Assembly (NCBI GenBank): GCA_937918935.1
Contig: CAKZSI010000039.1
Location: forward strand, 42,984 to 106,983
DNA from: an uncultured Chloroflexales bacterium
Lineage (GTDB): Bacteria; Chloroflexota; Chloroflexia; Chloroflexales; Chloroflexaceae
Length of the DNA: 64,000 bases
Direction: 5' to 3'
This document shows positions 49,006 to 56,830 of this stretch, piece by piece; the first letter of the stretch is position 1; each line of letters opens with the position of its first letter. Made by a program: the position numbers and the translations under genes. The notes beneath the pieces were generated by a model, which was not told where the DNA came from, did not search any database, and saw only the letters and a program-made list of their open reading frames with translations.

Positions 49006-51759
49006 ATGCGCACGGGATCTCTGACGCATGACATGGACGACCTGACCAAAGTTCTCCACACGCTGGCCCGGCAGCGGGGCCATGAAGCTGCTCCGCTGAT
49101 CGCCGTGCGCAGGTTTCCGGCCCGCGAGGGCGCGCGGGTGAGCCATCTGCCGGTTGATGCGCGGCTGGAGCAGGCCTGGGTAGTAGCCACCGGCGAGCCC
49201 TTTCGCCCGCACCAGGCCCCGGCCCTGTCGGCGCTGCGCCGCGGCGAGCCGGTGGCGCTGATCGGCGGCCCGCCGGCCCGGCGCACGCTGCCGCTCCTGG
49301 TGGGCGGCTGGCTGCGCGAGGCCGGGCCGGGCACGGTGCTGGTGCTCGCGCCCGATGAGGCAGCGGGCGAGGAACAGCGCGTCGCCCTTGAGGGGCTGCT
49401 ACGCGAGGTGGACCCCGCGCTGCGGGTGGGGGTGGCCCGGGAAGCTGCGTCGCGGATGCCATCGAGCGCCCAGGTGGTCATTGCCACGCCCACGACCCTC
49501 CACGAACGCCTGCTGCGCTTCCACGGGCGGGCCTGGGGCACGTTCTGGTCCCGGCTGGGTCTCATCATCCTCACCGATGCGCAGCGTTATACCGGGCCAG
49601 CCGCCGTGCATCTGGCCGGGTTGCTCACCCGTGCCCGGCGGCTGGCCGGCGGGCCGCAGCCGCTCCGGCTGGTGGCGACGGTTGCCCCGGTGCTGGGGGC
49701 CGCCGAGGCCCTGGCGGCGATCAGCGGCGATGTCTGGCGGGTGATTGCCGCCGATGACACGCCTCGACCCGCGGCCGCGCTGGCCCTCTGGCGCGCCCCG
49801 GCCGAACGCATGCGCGAGGCGGCGACGCTGGCCCTGGGGCTGGCACAGGCCCGCGCGCGCGTGCACCTGATCACCACCCCGTTCGAGGTTCCGCTGGCAC
49901 GCCGGTTGATCGGCCCGGATCTGCCCGAAGTGAGCGTTGGTGTCGCCCCCCAGCCCGCGGACGCGCAGATCATCTGCGGGATTGACCGCGCCGCCGCCAG
50001 TCTGCGCCTGTGCCTGGAAAGCGCGGCCCTCACGGTTCTTCTCCTCGGCGATGAGCCGGCCGAGCGCACCCTGGCGCGACTCTGCGAGCGCGGCGAACAC
50101 GCCGGGGCCGAAGTTGACGAGAAACCTATCCCGCTTATCGAAACCCTGCCGCACTGGATCACCGCCCCGGTCAATGCCTATGTCGAGGCGCAGCATCTGG
50201 TCTGCGCGGCTTCGGAGTACCCGCTGAGCGCGGCAGAGGTGGCTGCCTGGGGAGTAGAGTCACTCGTCGCGCGCCTGGAACGCAACGGGTCACTGGTGCA
50301 ACTCCCCGATGCCGAACCGCTCTGGCAGCCCGGCCCGGCGGCCGGGGAACCTTACGCTGACTTTGATCTGCAGGCCGCGGCGACCGCGCCGGTCAGTATC
50401 CGCGATGAGCGTGGCGCCGCGCTGGGGACGCTGGGCCTGGATGCCTTCGACCGCTGGGGTTTTCCCGGCGCGGCCCTGCCACCCCTGCGCGGCGGGTACC
50501 GCGTGCGCGCACGCGACGACGCCGGCCTGAGCCTTACCCTGCGCGAGGCGCCCGAGGCGCGCCGCGTGCTCCCGTTGCGCCGCTGCACGATACAGGTGCG
50601 CGATCGTCTCGAGCAACGGCTGATCCGTGGGCAGAGCGTAGCCTGGGGCCGGGTGGTGGTAGATGAAGAGGTCTACGGCTTTCAAGAGGTCAGCCCCGGC
50701 GCCGCGGCCCGGGAGGAACGCTTCGAGCAGCCCCTGACGGCCCGCTGGAGCGCCCCGGCGCTGTGGATCGATCTACCCATGGCCCTCAACGCCGAACGGC
50801 AACTGGTGGGCTGGTCGCTGGTGGCCGCGCTCCCGCTGCTCACCCTTGCCGGTGTGAGCGATCTCGTGCCGGCCTGTGACGCCGAGGCACGGCGGATCTA
50901 CTTCGTGGATGCCCAGCCGGGAGGCAATGGTCTGAGCGCCTGGCTGTTCGAGGCCCTCGAAAGCGTTCTGCCGATCGCCTACGCGGTGGCGCTCGATGGC
51001 CGCACCGATCCGCTGCTGAAGTCGCTGGCCCGCGCCGATATGGACTGGATGCTGGCGCTGCTCGGTGGCGTGGCACCTGTGCCGATTGAGCGGCCCCGGG
51101 AACTGGTCACGCCCGAGCCGCTGCCCGTGCGACGCGAAGCGCCGCGCCACGAAGAGTCGCTCGCTCCGTTATCCCCGCTGGAGGCATCGCTGGCCTGGCG
51201 CGAGCCGCCGGCCCCTCCCGCACCGGCGGCGCCACCGTCACGGCGCAAGGCGGCTCGCTCAAGTTCCACCACATCGGCCCGATCAACGTCAGAGGGAGCA
51301 GATCAGCAACCTTCCACACGTCGGCGTGAACCACAGGCCGCCTCGGCACGGGAGGGCCGCCCGGCGCGACGCAAGGCTCCACCCGCGCCACCGCCGCCAG
51401 AGGCGCCCGCCGAGCAGCGCCAGCCGAATCCGCCAGGGACCTCCTCCGGCGAGGAGGCTGTCCCTCCTGTTCCAGCCGACCCCGCCGAACTGGCGGCGCG
51501 TCTGCGTGCAATGCGCGAGCAGCGCCAGGAAGGGGGCGCGCCGCGGGCGCCGAAGCCGGCATCGGGCGGTGAGCCGCGCTTCCGCCCTGGTGATAGCATC
51601 GTCTGCGTGCCCCACGGTCCTGGCACAGTGGTATCGAGCCGGGTCGAAGACGGGCGCGAGATCCTGCGGGTGCGCTTCGCCGGTCTCGGCGAGTTGATGG
51701 TTGACGCCTCGGTGAACCTGGTGCGCCTGGCCGGTGACGATGCGCCGGGTGGAGAGTAA
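49006..51759 (+). CDS. MrfA/YprA/Hrq1-like helicase relative with decayed ATPase motifs, fused to a Tudor-like C-terminal domain
   Basis: A 917-residue protein that follows the MrfA-type SF2 helicase plan, judged from remembered family sequences: N-terminal RRFPAREGARVSHLP, an HQ-containing motif (FRPHQAPALSAL), VVIATPTTLHERLLRFH, VATV in place of motif III SAT, LCAASEYPLSAAE-like winged-helix region (near HLVCAASEYPLSAAEV) and a C-terminal DUF1998-like block IYFVDAQPGGNGLSAWLFEA. The motor is altered: Walker A reads GGPPARRT (residues 87-94, no GKT), the DEAH box reads TDAQ (190-193), and the second RecA motor domain is shortened. The zinc cysteines of DUF1998 are missing. A 150-residue Pro/Ala/Arg linker leads to FRPGDSIVCVPHGPGTVVSS, resembling the PcrA/UvrD C-terminal Tudor. 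ATP hydrolysis is unlikely; a DNA- or polymerase-binding scaffold is my inference. ATGs at 48994 and 49033 are alternatives. Confidence 0.7.
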   Translation: MRTGSLTHDMDDLTKVLHTLARQRGHEAAPLIAVRRFPAREGARVSHLPVDARLEQAWVVATGEPFRPHQAPALSALRRGEPVALIGGPPARRTLPLLVGGWLREAGPGTVLVLAPDEAAGEEQRVALEGLLREVDPALRVGVAREAASRMPSSAQVVIATPTTLHERLLRFHGRAWGTFWSRLGLIILTDAQRYTGPAAVHLAGLLTRARRLAGGPQPLRLVATVAPVLGAAEALAAISGDVWRVIAADDTPRPAAALALWRAPAERMREAATLALGLAQARARVHLITTPFEVPLARRLIGPDLPEVSVGVAPQPADAQIICGIDRAAASLRLCLESAALTVLLLGDEPAERTLARLCERGEHAGAEVDEKPIPLIETLPHWITAPVNAYVEAQHLVCAASEYPLSAAEVAAWGVESLVARLERNGSLVQLPDAEPLWQPGPAAGEPYADFDLQAAATAPVSIRDERGAALGTLGLDAFDRWGFPGAALPPLRGGYRVRARDDAGLSLTLREAPEARRVLPLRRCTIQVRDRLEQRLIRGQSVAWGRVVVDEEVYGFQEVSPGAAAREERFEQPLTARWSAPALWIDLPMALNAERQLVGWSLVAALPLLTLAGVSDLVPACDAEARRIYFVDAQPGGNGLSAWLFEALESVLPIAYAVALDGRTDPLLKSLARADMDWMLALLGGVAPVPIERPRELVTPEPLPVRREAPRHEESLAPLSPLEASLAWREPPAPPAPAAPPSRRKAARSSSTTSARSTSEGADQQPSTRRREPQAASAREGRPARRKAPPAPPPPEAPAEQRQPNPPGTSSGEEAVPPVPADPAELAARLRAMREQRQEGGAPRAPKPASGGEPRFRPGDSIVCVPHGPGTVVSSRVEDGREILRVRFAGLGELMVDASVNLVRLAGDDAPGGE

Positions 51760-51771
51760 GGGGGGACTCGT

Positions 51772-53319
51772 ATGGCAGAGGATCATCTGGAGCGCCTGCG
51801 CGCCCTGCGGGAGGCGGCCTTGCTCGGGGGCGGCCCGGAGCGCATCGCGCAACAGCACGCCCGGGGGAAGGAGACCGCGCGCGAGCGCCTCGCGCGCCTG
51901 CTCGATCCTGATTCGTTCCAGGAGCTTGGGAGCCTGGCCCGGCACCAGATCAGTGATTACGGGTTGGCAACCCGGCGTTATCCAGGCGACGGCGTGGTCA
52001 CCGGCTTCGGCGCCATCAACGGCCGGCGGGTGGCCGTCTACGCGCAGGATTTCACCGTCCTGGGCGGCTCGTTCTCCGAGGTGCAGGCGCAGAAGATCAC
52101 CCGCCTGATGGATCTGGCAACCGAGAGCGGCATTCCGATCATCGGTTTGAACGACTCGGGCGGGGCGCGCATCCAGGAGGGGGTGCGGTCGCTGGCCGCC
52201 TACGGCGAAGTTTTTCTGCGGAACGTGCTCTCCTCGGGCGTGGTGCCGCAGATCTCGCTGATCCTCGGCCCCTGCGCGGGTGGCGCCGTCTACTCCCCCG
52301 CCCTCACCGATTTCGTGATCATGGCCCGCGACGTGGGCTACATGTTTCTCACCGGTCCCGAAGTGATCCGCGCCGTCTCGGGTCGCGAGGTGACGGCGCA
52401 GCAACTCGGGGGGGCCGATGTGCACCACGAGCGCAGCGGGGTGGCCCATCTGGTGGCCGATACCGAGGGCGCGGCCCTGGATCTGGTCAAAGCCTTGTTG
52501 GGCTACCTGCCGCAGAACAACGCCGAGGATCCTCCCTACCAGCCCTCCGACGATGCACCCGAGCGCATAGACCCGGCGCTCAACACCCTGGTGCCTGCGG
52601 ACGAACGGATCAGTTACGATATGCACCTGGTGATCGAGCGTATCGTTGACCGGGGAAGCTTTCTGGAGTTGCAGCCCGCCTACGCCGCCAATGCCATCAC
52701 TGGCTTCGCTCGCCTGGGCGGCTACGCCGTCGGCATCGTCGCCAATAATCCGGCGGTGCTGGCAGGGGTGCTGGACATCAATTCCTCTGACAAGATCGCT
52801 CGCTTTGTGCGGCTGTGTGACGCCTATAACTTGCCGGTCGTCACTCTGGTGGACTGTCCGGGGTACCTGCCGGGGATCGAGCAGGAGTACGGCGGGGTGA
52901 TCCGCCACGGGGCGAAGATCATCTATGCCTATGCTGCGGCGACCGTGCCCAAGCTTTCGGTGATCGTGCGGAAGGCGATTGGTGGGGCCTACATCGCCCT
53001 GAGCAGCAAGCAGATGCGTTCAGATATGAATTTCGCCTGGCCGACGGCGCAGATCGCGGTGATGGGCGCCGAAGGCGCGGCGCGGGTTCTCTGGCGCGAG
53101 GAGTTGCGCCGTGCCGCCGATCCGGCGGCGTTGGAGCAGCAGTTCGTCGCCGAGTACCGCGAACGCTTCTTCAACCCCTACCACGCCGCCGATCTGGGCC
53201 AGATTGACGAGGTCATCGAGCCGCGCGAAACGCGCCCACGCCTCATCCGCGCCCTGGAGATCCTGCGCACCAAGGTGCAGCAGAACCCGGCGCGGAAGCA
53301 TGGCCTGTATCCGTCGTGA
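51772..53319 (+). CDS. mmdA: methylmalonyl-CoA decarboxylase / acyl-CoA carboxyltransferase, alpha subunit
   Basis: A 515-residue carboxyltransferase of the PccB/MmdA family. Two crotonase-like halves: LNDSGGARIQEGVRSLAAYGEVF with GPCAGGAVYSPALTDF in the N-half, and VDCPGYLPGIEQEYGGVIRHGAK with RKAIGGAYIALSSK in the C-half. The residue after GGAY, which sets acyl-CoA choice in Streptomyces carboxyltransferases, is Ile408, as in decarboxylase-type MmdA proteins (GGAYIAM). It moves the carboxyl group between methylmalonyl-CoA (or a related acyl-CoA) and biotin. It starts 12 bp after the pseudo-helicase gene and heads the decarboxylase set with gamma, biotin and beta subunits downstream. A 174-bp gap with family-1 repeats separates it from the gamma gene. 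Confidence 0.9.
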   Translation: MAEDHLERLRALREAALLGGGPERIAQQHARGKETARERLARLLDPDSFQELGSLARHQISDYGLATRRYPGDGVVTGFGAINGRRVAVYAQDFTVLGGSFSEVQAQKITRLMDLATESGIPIIGLNDSGGARIQEGVRSLAAYGEVFLRNVLSSGVVPQISLILGPCAGGAVYSPALTDFVIMARDVGYMFLTGPEVIRAVSGREVTAQQLGGADVHHERSGVAHLVADTEGAALDLVKALLGYLPQNNAEDPPYQPSDDAPERIDPALNTLVPADERISYDMHLVIERIVDRGSFLELQPAYAANAITGFARLGGYAVGIVANNPAVLAGVLDINSSDKIARFVRLCDAYNLPVVTLVDCPGYLPGIEQEYGGVIRHGAKIIYAYAAATVPKLSVIVRKAIGGAYIALSSKQMRSDMNFAWPTAQIAVMGAEGAARVLWREELRRAADPAALEQQFVAEYRERFFNPYHAADLGQIDEVIEPRETRPRLIRALEILRTKVQQNPARKHGLYPS

Positions 53320-53384
53320 AACGCTGGCGTTGCCTGCGCGCGGCGCGCGGGCTTCCGGGTGTAACCCTGCCCCGTGGGAGTGTC

Positions 53385-53408
53385 CTGGGAGGGCGTAGCC
53401 CTCTCATG
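53385..53408. repeat. family-1 repeat GGGAGGGCGTAGCCCTC
   Basis: GAGGGC-GTA-GCCCTC hairpin with the usual TCCTGG flank. The gap 53320-53493 holds this copy and a related GGAGAGGCTACGCCTCCCC block near 53437-53458; no gene is seen. Confidence 0.45.
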
Positions 53409-53493
53409 AAATCCCCTGTGTTACACGTGGAGAGGCGCGGAGAGGCTACGCCTCCCCGCACCCCCTTATCCAGGCAAGTTTAGTCTCGGACCT

Positions 53494-53886
53494 ATGACAG
53501 AACTCTGGTTCGGAATCCAGATAACCATCTACGGCATGGGCCTGGTGTTCGCCTTGCTGGCGCTCCTGTGGGGCTTGCTGGCGCTGCTGGTGTGGCTCGA
53601 CGGGCGACGGCGCGCGCCCGCCGCCACGCCCGAGGGGGCAACGCCGGCGCTGGAAGCGGTCACCGCGGCGCCTGGAGTACGGGTACGGGGCGCCGGCGTC
53701 GAGGAACTTGCCCCCGAGGCCCTTGCGGCCATCGCGGTGGCGGTGGTGGCGCATGCCAGCCAGGAGCAGCCGCGTGGATGGCAGACCGCGCCCGCTCAGG
53801 CCGAAGGCCCGGCAGCGGTCGATCGCTGGGTTGCCGCCGGACGCATCAGGCAGACGATCCGCGTGGTGCAGCGGAGAAGGGGGTAG
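53494..53886 (+). CDS. Na+-translocating decarboxylase gamma subunit (OadG-like)
   Basis: A 130-residue protein with one N-terminal membrane helix (about residues 8-36; ITIYGMGLVFALLALLWGLLALL), then a polar Ala/Pro-rich linker and a short C-terminal helix containing ALAAIAVAVVAHA and ending in basic residues. This is the OadG/MmdD layout: the helix anchors the complex and the tail binds the carboxyltransferase. Sequence identity within this family is low, so the call leans on layout and on its place between mmdA and the biotin protein. It ends 1 bp before the next start. Confidence 0.75.
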   Translation: MTELWFGIQITIYGMGLVFALLALLWGLLALLVWLDGRRRAPAATPEGATPALEAVTAAPGVRVRGAGVEELAPEALAAIAVAVVAHASQEQPRGWQTAPAQAEGPAAVDRWVAAGRIRQTIRVVQRRRG

Positions 53887-53887
53887 C

Positions 53888-54325
53888 ATGCAACGCTACC
53901 GGCTAACCGTCGGCGAGCGAGAGTTTGAGATTGCCGTAGAAACGCTGGGACCGGATCACTACCAGGTGATGCTGGAAGGGAAACAGTACGAGGTGACCCT
54001 GGAATCTCTCGCTGAGGGCGCCCCGGTAGAGGTACAACCCGGCTTGACGCCGGTGGAGGCGCCGGTAGCGCCTGCCTTGCCAGCCCCGGTAACCTCCGGC
54101 GTCGCGCTGCTGACGGCGCCCATGCCAGGCACGGTGTTGCGCATTGATGTTTCGGCCGGCCAGACAGTGCAGCGCGGCGATCCGGTACTGGTGCTCGAGG
54201 CGATGAAGATGCAAAACCTCATCCGTGCGCCGGGCAATGGCCAGGTGTCGGAGGTGCTGGTGACGCCCGGCCAGACGGTGGGCTACGGCGAACCCCTGGT
54301 CCGCTTTGCTGCGGAGGGCCGATGA
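53888..54325 (+). CDS. biotin carboxyl carrier subunit of the decarboxylase
   Basis: A 145-residue protein. Residues 1-45 are a beta-rich leader that resembles the N-terminus of other MmdC/PccA-linker proteins; a Pro/Ala linker follows (about 48-70). The biotinyl domain (72-145) has the attachment site EAMKM with Lys107 and the paired GQTV/GD and GQTVGYGE hairpins. It carries CO2 from the carboxyltransferase to the membrane beta subunit. It overlaps the beta gene by 4 bp (ATGA). Confidence 0.9.
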   Translation: MQRYRLTVGEREFEIAVETLGPDHYQVMLEGKQYEVTLESLAEGAPVEVQPGLTPVEAPVAPALPAPVTSGVALLTAPMPGTVLRIDVSAGQTVQRGDPVLVLEAMKMQNLIRAPGNGQVSEVLVTPGQTVGYGEPLVRFAAEGR

Positions 54326-55443
54326 ACGTCGAGTTCTTCCTCCGCCTGGCGCAGGGTCCTCTGAACCTCACCTGGCAGGGCCTGGTGATGCTCGCTGTGG
54401 CCGGGTTGCTCTTCTACCTGGCGATTGTGCGGGGCTACGAGCCGCTGTTGCTGCTGCCCATCGCTGCCGGCGCGATGCTGGCCAACCTGCCCCTTTCGCC
54501 GATGCTGGGCGAAGAGGGTATGTTGACCGTGCTCTACCGCACCGGGATCGAGAACGAATTGTTCCCGCTACTGATCTTTATCGGCATTGGCGCACTGACC
54601 GACTTCGGGCCGTTGCTGGAGAACCCGCGGGTGGTATTGCTGGGAGCGGCGGGGCAGTTTGGCATCTTTGCCACCCTGCTGCTGGCCCTGGCGCTGGGGT
54701 TCACGCCCAACGAGGCGGCCTCGATCGGCATCATCGGGGCGATTGACGGCCCGACCTCGATCTACGTATCGAGCCTGCTGGCGCCCCATCTGCTCGGGCC
54801 GATCACCGTGGCGGCCTACAGCTACATGGCGCTCGTGCCGCTGATCATGCCGCCGGTAATTCGCCTGCTCACCAGCCGGCGGGAGCGCACCATCCGCATG
54901 CCCTACAGCCAGCGCCCGATCAGCAAGCGCACACGCATCATCTTCCCGATCGTCACGACGATCGTGGTCGGCACGCTGGTGCCATTCTCCATCCCCCTGG
55001 TCGGCTCGCTCATGCTCGGCAACCTGATGCGCGAATCGGAGGTGGTCGAGCGCCTGACCGGGGGCGCCTCGAACGAACTGACCAACATCGTGACCCTGTT
55101 TCTCGGTCTTGCCATCGGCTCGACGATGGTCGGCGCCGATTTCTTGCGCCTGACCACGCTGATGATCCTCATCCTGGGCATGCTGGCCTTCGCCGTTGAC
55201 ACCGCCGCGGGCCTGCTGTTCGGCAAACTGCTCAGCCTGCTCAGCCGGGGGCTGATCAACCCGATTATCGGTGCAGCGGGGATCAGCGCCTTTCCCATGG
55301 CGGCGCGGGTAGTGCAGCGCGTCGCCACCGAGGAGGATTTCGAGAACTTCCTGCTCTTTCACGCCATGGGCGCCAATGCCGCCGGGCAGATCGCCAGCGT
55401 GGTCGCTGGCGGGGTGCTGCTGGCGCTGATGGGAGGGGGATGA
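54322..55443 (+). CDS. Na+-translocating decarboxylase beta subunit (OadB/MmdB)
   Basis: A 373-residue membrane protein with about nine to eleven hydrophobic helices. It has the conserved membrane motifs of the family: LIFIGIGALTDFGPLLENP, the GAIDGPTSIYVSSL segment holding the Asp (Asp203 in Klebsiella OadB numbering) needed for Na+ and carboxybiotin decarboxylation, and LMLGNLMRESEVVERL with NIVTLFLGLAIGSTM in the second half (second Na+ site region). The usual GGADGPT reads GAIDGPT. It decarboxylates carboxybiotin while moving Na+ out, or could work in reverse. It is the last gene of the set. Confidence 0.9.
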   Translation: MNVEFFLRLAQGPLNLTWQGLVMLAVAGLLFYLAIVRGYEPLLLLPIAAGAMLANLPLSPMLGEEGMLTVLYRTGIENELFPLLIFIGIGALTDFGPLLENPRVVLLGAAGQFGIFATLLLALALGFTPNEAASIGIIGAIDGPTSIYVSSLLAPHLLGPITVAAYSYMALVPLIMPPVIRLLTSRRERTIRMPYSQRPISKRTRIIFPIVTTIVVGTLVPFSIPLVGSLMLGNLMRESEVVERLTGGASNELTNIVTLFLGLAIGSTMVGADFLRLTTLMILILGMLAFAVDTAAGLLFGKLLSLLSRGLINPIIGAAGISAFPMAARVVQRVATEEDFENFLLFHAMGANAAGQIASVVAGGVLLALMGGG

Positions 55444-55599
55444 TCCGGTTGGTACGTGTTCAGATTTACCGCAGAGGAACGTTGAGGATGAGCTTTTTGA
55501 CGCTCTTTGCGCCCCTCCGCGCCCTCTGCGGTGCAAACGTGTCTGGTAAATGTGAACACTACTTCGGTTGTCGCCCGTGCACAAAGCGGCGAGTGGCCC

Positions 55600-55605
55600 T
55601 ATAAT
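55600..55605 (+). promoter_or_regulatory. perfect -10 box (TATAAT) upstream of the CBS gene
   Basis: TATAAT 105 bp before the CBS gene start. No good -35. The 267-bp gap 55444-55710 shows nothing else; a reading frame from the ATG at 55610 is short and unsupported. Confidence 0.35.
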
Positions 55606-55710
55606 GCCCATGACACCCCTGCGTGATCGGTGCGAAGCTCCGGCGGCTTGCGGGCTCGTGGCAATCCCTTCGCCTGCTTCGAAAGCTGTGTCGAACATGA
55701 GGAGATGATG

Positions 55711-56142
55711 ATGGACCGCCAGCAACTCCTGGTGCAGGACTGGATGACCAGAGATCCATTGACGGTGGGGCCGGATACCTCCGCGGTCGAGGCGTATGAG
55801 CGGATGCGTCAGCGGAAGATCCACCGCTTGCCCGTGGTAGAGAACGGTCGGCTGGTGGGGATCGTGACGCGCAGCGATATCGAGGGTACCGGGTCGTTTC
55901 AGCGCACCGAGGCGGGCTGGCACGAGGCCCGCTTCGCCCTGGCCGGCACATCGGTCGAGGAAGTGATGACGCGCAACCCGATCTCGGTCACCGTGACGAC
56001 GGCGGTGCGAGATGCAGTGGCGCTGATGCTGAAGCACCACCTCAGCGGTCTACCGGTGGTGGAGAATGACCAGCTCGTGGGAATTATCACCGAGACGGAT
56101 ATTTTCCGGCTCATGATCGAGCGGTGCCTCGCCGAGGGGTGA
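55711..56142 (+). CDS. CBS-domain pair protein
   Basis: A 143-residue protein consisting of two CBS motifs (a Bateman module): VQDWMTRDPLTVGPDTSAVEA to IVTRSDI, and VEEVMTRNPISVTVTTAVRDA to IITETDIFRLMIE. Such modules bind adenine nucleotides or S-adenosyl compounds and act as energy sensors on partner proteins. Three ATGs in a row (55705, 55708, 55711) follow GAGGAG; spacing favours the last. It lies alone between the Na+ decarboxylase and the convergent acyl-CoA carboxylase operon, so it might sense energy state for either; that is inference. Confidence 0.85.
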   Translation: MDRQQLLVQDWMTRDPLTVGPDTSAVEAYERMRQRKIHRLPVVENGRLVGIVTRSDIEGTGSFQRTEAGWHEARFALAGTSVEEVMTRNPISVTVTTAVRDAVALMLKHHLSGLPVVENDQLVGIITETDIFRLMIERCLAEG

Positions 56143-56241
56143 GAGGTTTCTTTGCCCCGGGCAACGTTTCAGCGCCTGCGTTACGATCTGATGGCGACCG
56201 GCCTCACCCCTGGCGAGGGTCCGGGGGCATCTCGACGGGGG

Positions 56242-56310
56242 GTGCGGGGGCCTGCAGCCCCCGCACGATTTCTCTCTCCAGTGCGGCTCGGCTACACCGC
56301 GCTGCACCGG
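56242..56310. repeat. family-3 bipartite hairpin element, copy 2
   Basis: First hairpin: perfect 10-bp stem GTGCGGGGGC (56242-56251) with 56257-56266 and a CTGCA loop. Second hairpin: imperfect stem around CGGCTACACC. It lies in the 193-bp gap between two convergent genes, so it could serve as a 3' hairpin for both. Confidence 0.55.
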
Positions 56311-56335
56311 CAAGGGGATGTCTCGTTACCCTCGG

Positions 56336-56830
56336 TCAACTGATCTCGAGCAACAATTCGTGCAGCTTGACCGCCTGCCCCGCACTGACGTGCAGATCGC
56401 TGACGGTGCCGGCCCGCGGCGCCTGGATCTCATTCTCCATCTTCATCGCTTCCAGCACCACCACCGGTTGCCCAACCTGAACCGGTTGGCCGGGTTCTAC
56501 CAGAACGCGGACAATACGTCCGGGAATGGGGGCCTTGACGCGCCCGTCACCGCTACGGGGCCGGGCGACCGTGGCTTCGAGGTCGCGTACCTGGATCTGG
56601 TAACGCCCCCGGGGCGTATCAATCCAGCGCAGATCGGGGTCCACAGTCAGTTCATAGGGATGCGTGCCGACCACGGCCCACTCGATCGCCTCCGGCCCGG
56701 CCAGCGATGAGACGATGACCGTTACGGGGTTCCCGTTAATGGTGATGCTGACCGGTTCATCATGTCTGGGCAGAGTGCCCACCTCGACCACGAATTCGTG
56801 GCCCTCGATGGTGACATGCAGCTTGCTCAT
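56336..56830 (-). CDS. biotin carboxyl carrier protein of acyl-CoA carboxylase
   Basis: A 164-residue protein. Residues 1-90 form a beta-rich domain like the linker/BT region of propionyl-CoA carboxylase alpha chains (VTIEGHEFVVEVGTL, WIDTPRGRYQIQVRD). The biotinyl domain (96-164) has APIPGRIVRVLVEPGQPVQ and EAMKM with Lys130. The gene overlaps the biotin carboxylase gene by 4 bp. Together with the biotin carboxylase it corresponds to a PccA/AccA3-type alpha chain split into two proteins. Confidence 0.9.
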   Translation of the reverse strand: MSKLHVTIEGHEFVVEVGTLPRHDEPVSITINGNPVTVIVSSLAGPEAIEWAVVGTHPYELTVDPDLRWIDTPRGRYQIQVRDLEATVARPRSGDGRVKAPIPGRIVRVLVEPGQPVQVGQPVVVLEAMKMENEIQAPRAGTVSDLHVSAGQAVKLHELLLEIS

